From the NCBI RefSeq assembly GCF_030413635.1, contig NZ_CP129235.1, positions 3,100,001 to 3,164,000 of the forward strand: 64,000 nucleotides of DNA, written 5' to 3'. Below are positions 60,366-64,000 of the stretch, in pieces. The position numbers and the translations under genes are program-made. The notes under the pieces were generated by a model that made no database searches, was not told the DNA's origin, and saw only the letters and a list, made by a program, of their open reading frames with translations. Every line of letters starts with the position of its first letter. Positions within the stretch are counted from its first letter, which is position 1. Source of the stretch: Planococcus shenhongbingii. GTDB taxonomy: Bacteria > Bacillota > Bacilli > Bacillales_A > Planococcaceae.

Positions 60366-61479
60366 TCCCTTCCACTATGCAAGTGGCCGTGGACAGTTTC
60401 TGCAGCTGCTTTTCATCCACTTCGACGCCAAGGCCAGGCTGGTCCGACAAATTGACATAAGGCAGCTGGTACTCCAGGTTCCCAATCTCTTCTGCGAATA
60501 AAAGAGGTCCAGTCAACTCAGCTGACTGGATATTGCGGCGCGACATAACCGCATGATAGCCTGCCGCAGAACCGACTGAAGACTCCACCATCGACCCGAT
60601 CTGGACAATGATGCCTGCTGCTTCTGCCGCTTTCGCCATTTGGATCGCCGGGAAAATACCGCCGGATTTCATCAATTTGATGTTGATGTAATCGGCAGCC
60701 TCAAGACGGATGATTTCAAGCACGTCTTCCATCGTCTGCACACTTTCATCTGCCATAATTGGCGTGGTGGTTTTTTTGCGGATATCTGCAAGCCCGCGGA
60801 TATCGCCCATGCGGATCGGCTGTTCAATCCAAGTGAGCTGTGCATCCGCCAATTGGTTGATGGTCTGAACCGCATGCCCGACCGTTTTCCATCCTTGATT
60901 GACATCGATGCGGATTGGCATTTCGGGTCCCACCGCTTCCCGCACTGCGTAAATGCGCGCAATGTCAGTAGCGGAATCCGTGCCGCCCACTTTCAGTTTC
61001 AAGCTGCTGAATCCTTGGTCCATCGCTTTTTTTGCTTTTTCCGCCATGATTTCCGGCGCTTCGATGCTCAGAACTTTCGGATATTGGAGATGGTCATGTG
61101 CACGTCCGCCGATCAAGTTATAGACCGGCTGATTTGCCGCTTTCCCCATCAAGTCATAGCACGCAATATCAATCGCCGCTTTTGCCGCGGGGTTTCTGGC
61201 AATCGTCGCATCCATGAGATGGTGGATGTGTTCGATGTCGAACGGGCTTTGATTGATGATTTGCGGAATGAGGACATTTTTCAAAATTTCATATGTACCG
61301 GTAACTTGTTCTCCGGTAACGTGCTCATCCGGTACCGCTTCGCCGTAGCCGACGATTCCCGTATCCGTCTCCAGCTTGATAATGACCGCCGGCATATTCG
61401 GATAAGTCGCATACGAAATGATAAACGGCTCCTTCAACGGAAATTCCACTGCAGAGATTTGCGCTTTGACGATTTTCAT
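60346..61479 (-). CDS. Enolase-superfamily racemase/epimerase (MLE subgroup, dipeptide-epimerase-like)
   Basis: The 377-residue protein has the capping domain (VGYGEAVPDEHVTGE) and a barrel with the MLE-subgroup catalytic set. Lys-x-Lys is in SLKLKVGG near 163, the metal ligands are Asp in RIDVNQGW, Glu in WIEQPI and Asp in IMADESV, and the second base Lys is in INIKLMKSGG. Ala-Glu dipeptide epimerases carry a DxD motif just before GPLL; here the bases encode ELT in AELTGPLLF, so dipeptide specificity is doubtful. Other options are an N-acylamino acid racemase or a muconate-lactonising type enzyme. ATG at 61479 has AAGGGGG upstream. It is coupled with the M20 amidohydrolase, so an acyl-amino-acid racemase plus hydrolase pair is attractive but unproven. 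Confidence 0.85.
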   Translation of the reverse strand: MKIVKAQISAVEFPLKEPFIISYATYPNMPAVIIKLETDTGIVGYGEAVPDEHVTGEQVTGTYEILKNVLIPQIINQSPFDIEHIHHLMDATIARNPAAKAAIDIACYDLMGKAANQPVYNLIGGRAHDHLQYPKVLSIEAPEIMAEKAKKAMDQGFSSLKLKVGGTDSATDIARIYAVREAVGPEMPIRIDVNQGWKTVGHAVQTINQLADAQLTWIEQPIRMGDIRGLADIRKKTTTPIMADESVQTMEDVLEIIRLEAADYINIKLMKSGGIFPAIQMAKAAEAAGIIVQIGSMVESSVGSAAGYHAVMSRRNIQSAELTGPLLFAEEIGNLEYQLPYVNLSDQPGLGVEVDEKQLQKLSTATCIVEGNERTNG

Positions 61480-61694
61480 CTTCAGTTCCCCCTTATTATG
61501 TATAAGTAAATTGTACATGATTGAGGACGATTGTTGTAGGACAGGAGGGGTTATTTTGGGTTAGTGGTGTTCGTTAGGGAAAGTTTCCAAAACCGAAGTT
61601 CACATGCTCAGGATGGAAAAGACCTTCGCAGTGCGCAAAGGTCTCCAATGAAGCTCAAGGATGCAGTCCGCCGGTCGGCGAACTGCAATGTGAT

Positions 61695-61780
61695 TTCTAT
61701 CAGTGTTTTGTGCAGGTTCTATCGGTGTTTTAATGGTTTTTATCGGTGTTTCTAAGATTTCTATCGGTGTTCTTCGGAAC
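61695..61780 (+). repeat. Four-unit array, about 21-bp period
   Basis: Cores related to TTCTATCGGTGTT have their TATC at 61698, 61720, 61741 and 61762 (steps 22, 21, 21). The sequence differs from the other arrays, but period and intergenic setting are alike. Confidence 0.88.
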
Positions 61781-61820
61781 AAGCTTCGCCCACTGACGCC
61801 AGACCAAGGGCTTTGAATGG

Positions 61821-61848
61821 AAAAGACCTTCGCTGTAAGCGAAGGTCT
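61821..61848 (-). terminator. Terminator of the RocB-like gene
   Basis: AGACCTTCGCT (to 61833) pairs perfectly with AGCGAAGGTCT (to about 61847) around a three-base loop, with four T's on the minus strand. It lies just beyond the stop at 61864. Confidence 0.88.
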
Positions 61849-61863
61849 CTTCTTTCAACACCC

Positions 61864-63480
61864 TTAATAATGAGGACTCTTAACGGAAATCGACAAAATC
61901 AACTCTTCCAGCAGAATCGGCATTTCTTCAAACGTATTTTTGATATGAAGGCGCTCTGTGCGTTTATGGGCGTCTTTGCCAAACGGACCGACATTCAAAA
62001 CAGGCGCCTGCAATTGCTTCATCGCCTGGAAAGGGATGTTGTACAAGTCACCATACACCGGTGTATTTTTTTCGTAGGTGATCCAACCGCCATTCTGGTC
62101 GGTGTAATTGACATAACTTAAATCCGATATGCCGTTAAAGTAATGGATTTGTTTCATTTTCAATCCGAATTTATTCATGGCATTAGTTGTCACTTGTTCA
62201 ACGCAGCGCTTGACGAGTTCGTTTTCCGACGAGTTTACTGGCGGGTAATAAGGCGGCGCATACAGCAGCACAGTCGCCGGTGTAAGCTCCTGGCAATTGA
62301 TCAGCAGGATATCGACGATGTGCATCGACTTGTCCCGCACGTCCCATTCCGGGTGCATCATGGTATCATACAAGGCTTCATTGACGTATTCGATGCCAAA
62401 TTTATCAATCGCGTATTTCATCAGTTCTTCAAAGCGAAGCACCCGGATGTCTCCGACCGGTTCGATGTTTTCGCGCTCGCACATTGCGCGGTAATCACGC
62501 GTGCAATGTTCCATCGCTTCGATGGCTACTTTCTCGAATTGATCGAATACTTGTTCCGCCGTTTTTTCCATCAAAAAGACATTGTACATGGCGCTGGTCC
62601 GGTACGGCGTCTGTGCCGAGTACTCTTCTTTCATGTCCCGCTGCATCAAAGTTACAGGCACAGGCGTCTTTTCGCCATAAACGGTTTCAGTAAAACTAGT
62701 ATTCCATTCCATCCGGTGCGTCAGATATGTCGAGATATAGCTCGACGTGATGCCGGACAGCGGTTCACCAACATGCGTTTCTTTGCCGTAGAATAAGGCA
62801 GATGGCATTATTTTACCAATCGATCCGGTATAGACGTAATGGTTCATGTCGCCCGGATGGTGGGCAAACACCGGTTCACCGTTCAAGAATAAGATGTATT
62901 CCAAACCGTGCTCCCGCTCCAGGTCCAGCAGTTTCGAAACCCCGTAGCGCATGCCGGCTGAATTTACTTCTTCGTCGGCCACTGTCACCAGCAGCAAATT
63001 GATTGGCCATTCTTCGGCAGCCGCTTTCTCAATCATTGCCATGTGAAGCGCCAATCCTGCTTTCATGTCCATGGTGCCGCGTCCGAATAAGTATTCACCT
63101 GACTCAAGGTCCGCCCTTGCATCTGGATCCAATTCATCCCGCACTTTCTTGAACGCTTCCGCCAATTCCAGTGGGCTGCAGGCAATCGGCTCCAGGTCGC
63201 CATATTCCGATGTATGGACGGTATCGTAATGGCTGATGAGCACAATTGTTTCTTTGGCTTCAGGATGTTTATACAGCGCAGTGACGTTCTCGCGCTCCCA
63301 GTTCACTTGGCTAAACGCCAAGTTTTCAGGATGCTCCTGGAAATACGGAATCATTTCCAGTTTTTCTTTCAATTTATAAGCGAATTGAACTTCGCCTTCT
63401 GTTAACGTCATGCTTTTCCAGCTAACCAACTCGCATAACAATTCCTGCAGCTTTTCGGGAGTCCCCCATAATGTAGCCAT
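61864..63480 (-). CDS. RocB-like M20-family peptidase
   Basis: The 538-residue cytoplasmic metallopeptidase resembles Bacillus RocB, the arginine-utilisation protein of the M20 clan. His and Asp are in ISHYDTVHTSEYG near 92-104, the bridging Asp in GRGTMDMKAGLA near 140, the Glu pair in VADEEVNSAGM near 172, and further ligands in PVFAHHPGDM and the C-terminal FGKDAHKRTERLH. It carries a large inserted domain, making it longer than ordinary M20 enzymes, as is usual for RocB. ATG at 63480 has AGAGGAGG eight bases upstream, so the open frame beyond is untranslated. The exact substrate is unknown. It lies 66 bases after the aminotransferase gene, in the same direction, suggesting an amino-acid breakdown operon. 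Confidence 0.92.
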   Translation of the reverse strand: MATLWGTPEKLQELLCELVSWKSMTLTEGEVQFAYKLKEKLEMIPYFQEHPENLAFSQVNWERENVTALYKHPEAKETIVLISHYDTVHTSEYGDLEPIACSPLELAEAFKKVRDELDPDARADLESGEYLFGRGTMDMKAGLALHMAMIEKAAAEEWPINLLLVTVADEEVNSAGMRYGVSKLLDLEREHGLEYILFLNGEPVFAHHPGDMNHYVYTGSIGKIMPSALFYGKETHVGEPLSGITSSYISTYLTHRMEWNTSFTETVYGEKTPVPVTLMQRDMKEEYSAQTPYRTSAMYNVFLMEKTAEQVFDQFEKVAIEAMEHCTRDYRAMCERENIEPVGDIRVLRFEELMKYAIDKFGIEYVNEALYDTMMHPEWDVRDKSMHIVDILLINCQELTPATVLLYAPPYYPPVNSSENELVKRCVEQVTTNAMNKFGLKMKQIHYFNGISDLSYVNYTDQNGGWITYEKNTPVYGDLYNIPFQAMKQLQAPVLNVGPFGKDAHKRTERLHIKNTFEEMPILLEELILSISVKSPHY

Positions 63481-63546
63481 CTCTATGTCCTCCTCTTGGA
63501 TCAACTAACACTCAGCGGGGGTTGTATCCCCGCAAAATGATATTCC

Positions 63547-64000
63547 TCATTTCTTCTCCAGCGTTTCCATCCATGCTGCCATGCGTTCCATTGCCCGTTC
63601 TAGTGTCGGCATGGAATAGGCGTATGAGATGCGGAGAAAGCCTTCTCCGGCTTTTGTGAACGCTGACCCGGGTACAGCTGCCACGCCTCCTTCTTTCAAT
63701 AAAGCGCTCGCGAACTCGAATGACGTCATGCCGTATTTTGTGATGGAAGGGAAAATATAAAATGCGCCTGCCGGTTTCACGACATCAAGCCCCATCTCGG
63801 TCAGTTTTCCGTAGACAAAATCACAGCGCTCCCGGTATGCCCGGTTCATCATTTCCGGTGCGTCGCGGTTATTTTTCAATGCTTCGATTGCGGCATACTG
63901 GCTTGGCACGGATGCACACACGGTATTGTACATATGCACTTTCAGCACTTGCGTGACATATTGTTCCGGCCCCAGCAAAAAGCCCATGCGCCATCCGGTC
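63547..64000 (-). CDS. Class I/II PLP-dependent aminotransferase (5' end outside the window)
   Basis: Only the C-terminal 151 or so residues are inside; the gene continues past 64000. The visible part begins with TGWRMGFLLGP, the segment just after the Schiff-base Lys in class I/II aminotransferases. It continues with YNTVCASVPSQYAAIEAL, PAGAFYIFPSI and the carboxylate-binding Arg in GFLRISYAYS. The pattern is that of PatA/aspartate-type enzymes that act on N-acetyl-LL-diaminopimelate or aromatic and acidic amino acids. Specificity cannot be read from this part. It precedes the RocB-like gene in the same direction. Confidence 0.92.
   Translation of the reverse strand, partial: TGWRMGFLLGPEQYVTQVLKVHMYNTVCASVPSQYAAIEALKNNRDAPEMMNRAYRERCDFVYGKLTEMGLDVVKPAGAFYIFPSITKYGMTSFEFASALLKEGGVAAVPGSAFTKAGEGFLRISYAYSMPTLERAMERMAAWMETLEKK

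Larger units (their letters stand above)
61480..61863. other. Intergenic region with duplicated hairpins around a 21-bp-period array
   Basis: No gene is supported. It contains a hairpin-like copy at 61611-61643, a four-unit array at 61695-61780 and the terminator of the RocB-like gene at 61821-61843. The two hairpins share a 19-base direct repeat with one mismatch. Confidence 0.7.

Overview
The window looks like a Gram-positive, low-to-mid GC Firmicute. The best fit is Planococcaceae (Planococcus/Planomicrobium type). The reasons are strong Shine-Dalgarno sites with frequent TTG starts, five secreted proteins with S-layer homology (SLH) domains next to a CsaB pyruvyltransferase gene, a CapABCD-type (Ywq/Eps-like) capsule regulatory module, a RocB-type peptidase, and two sites matching the WalR box. 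The genus is an inference. No rRNA, tRNA, CRISPR array or prophage was seen.

Bases 1-3000 hold the tail of an unrecognised gene, a decayed short-chain dehydrogenase, galE, and an IS3/IS150-type transposase remnant with an in-frame stop. Bases 3100-20800 are a surface-polysaccharide locus, nearly all on the minus strand. In order of transcription it runs: chain-length regulator/kinase activator, tyrosine kinase, PHP phosphatase, PglF/CapD-type 4,6-dehydratase, a small membrane peptide, three glycosyltransferases, a Wzy candidate, a GT-D transferase, a Wzx flippase, a GT2, two hexapeptide acyltransferases flanking a PglC-type phosphoglycosyltransferase, a CapK-like adenylate-forming enzyme and a DegT aminotransferase. 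The dehydratase, aminotransferase, PglD-type acetyltransferase and PglC-type transferase together predict a glycan primed with N,N'-diacetylbacillosamine. The serotype-specific part (about 3-16.3 kb) is strikingly AT-rich and looks imported. At its edge sits an intact RmlA-like gene on the opposite strand whose catalytic motifs are lost.

Bases 21-47 kb are mostly exported or surface functions: a low-complexity anchored protein, two trypsin-like membrane proteases, two large S8 proteases, two acyltransferase-3 proteins, a patatin, a NERD protein, an SH3-NlpC/P60 hydrolase, and a secreted nuclease next to an SLH-anchored 5'-nucleotidase. Bases 46-58.4 kb combine a secondary-cell-wall-polymer operon (TagA-type transferase, flippase, DUF5693, CsaB) with four SLH proteins: a glucosaminidase, an amidase, an S8 protease and an NlpC/P60 hydrolase. 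CsaB would make the pyruvylated ligand that anchors the SLH proteins, and WalR-type boxes precede two of the wall hydrolases. Bases 58.7-64 kb are VanZ and peptide/amino-acid metabolism (M20 amidohydrolase, an enolase-superfamily enzyme, a RocB-like peptidase, a partial aminotransferase).

The most unusual material is intergenic. (1) Exactly 21-bp-period arrays in five-unit blocks lie beside near-identical 22-bp palindromes, and unrelated arrays of similar layout occur at two other places. (2) A roughly 95-bp dispersed element occurs in three copies whose central stem shows compensatory base changes; one copy sits inside the capsule operon.
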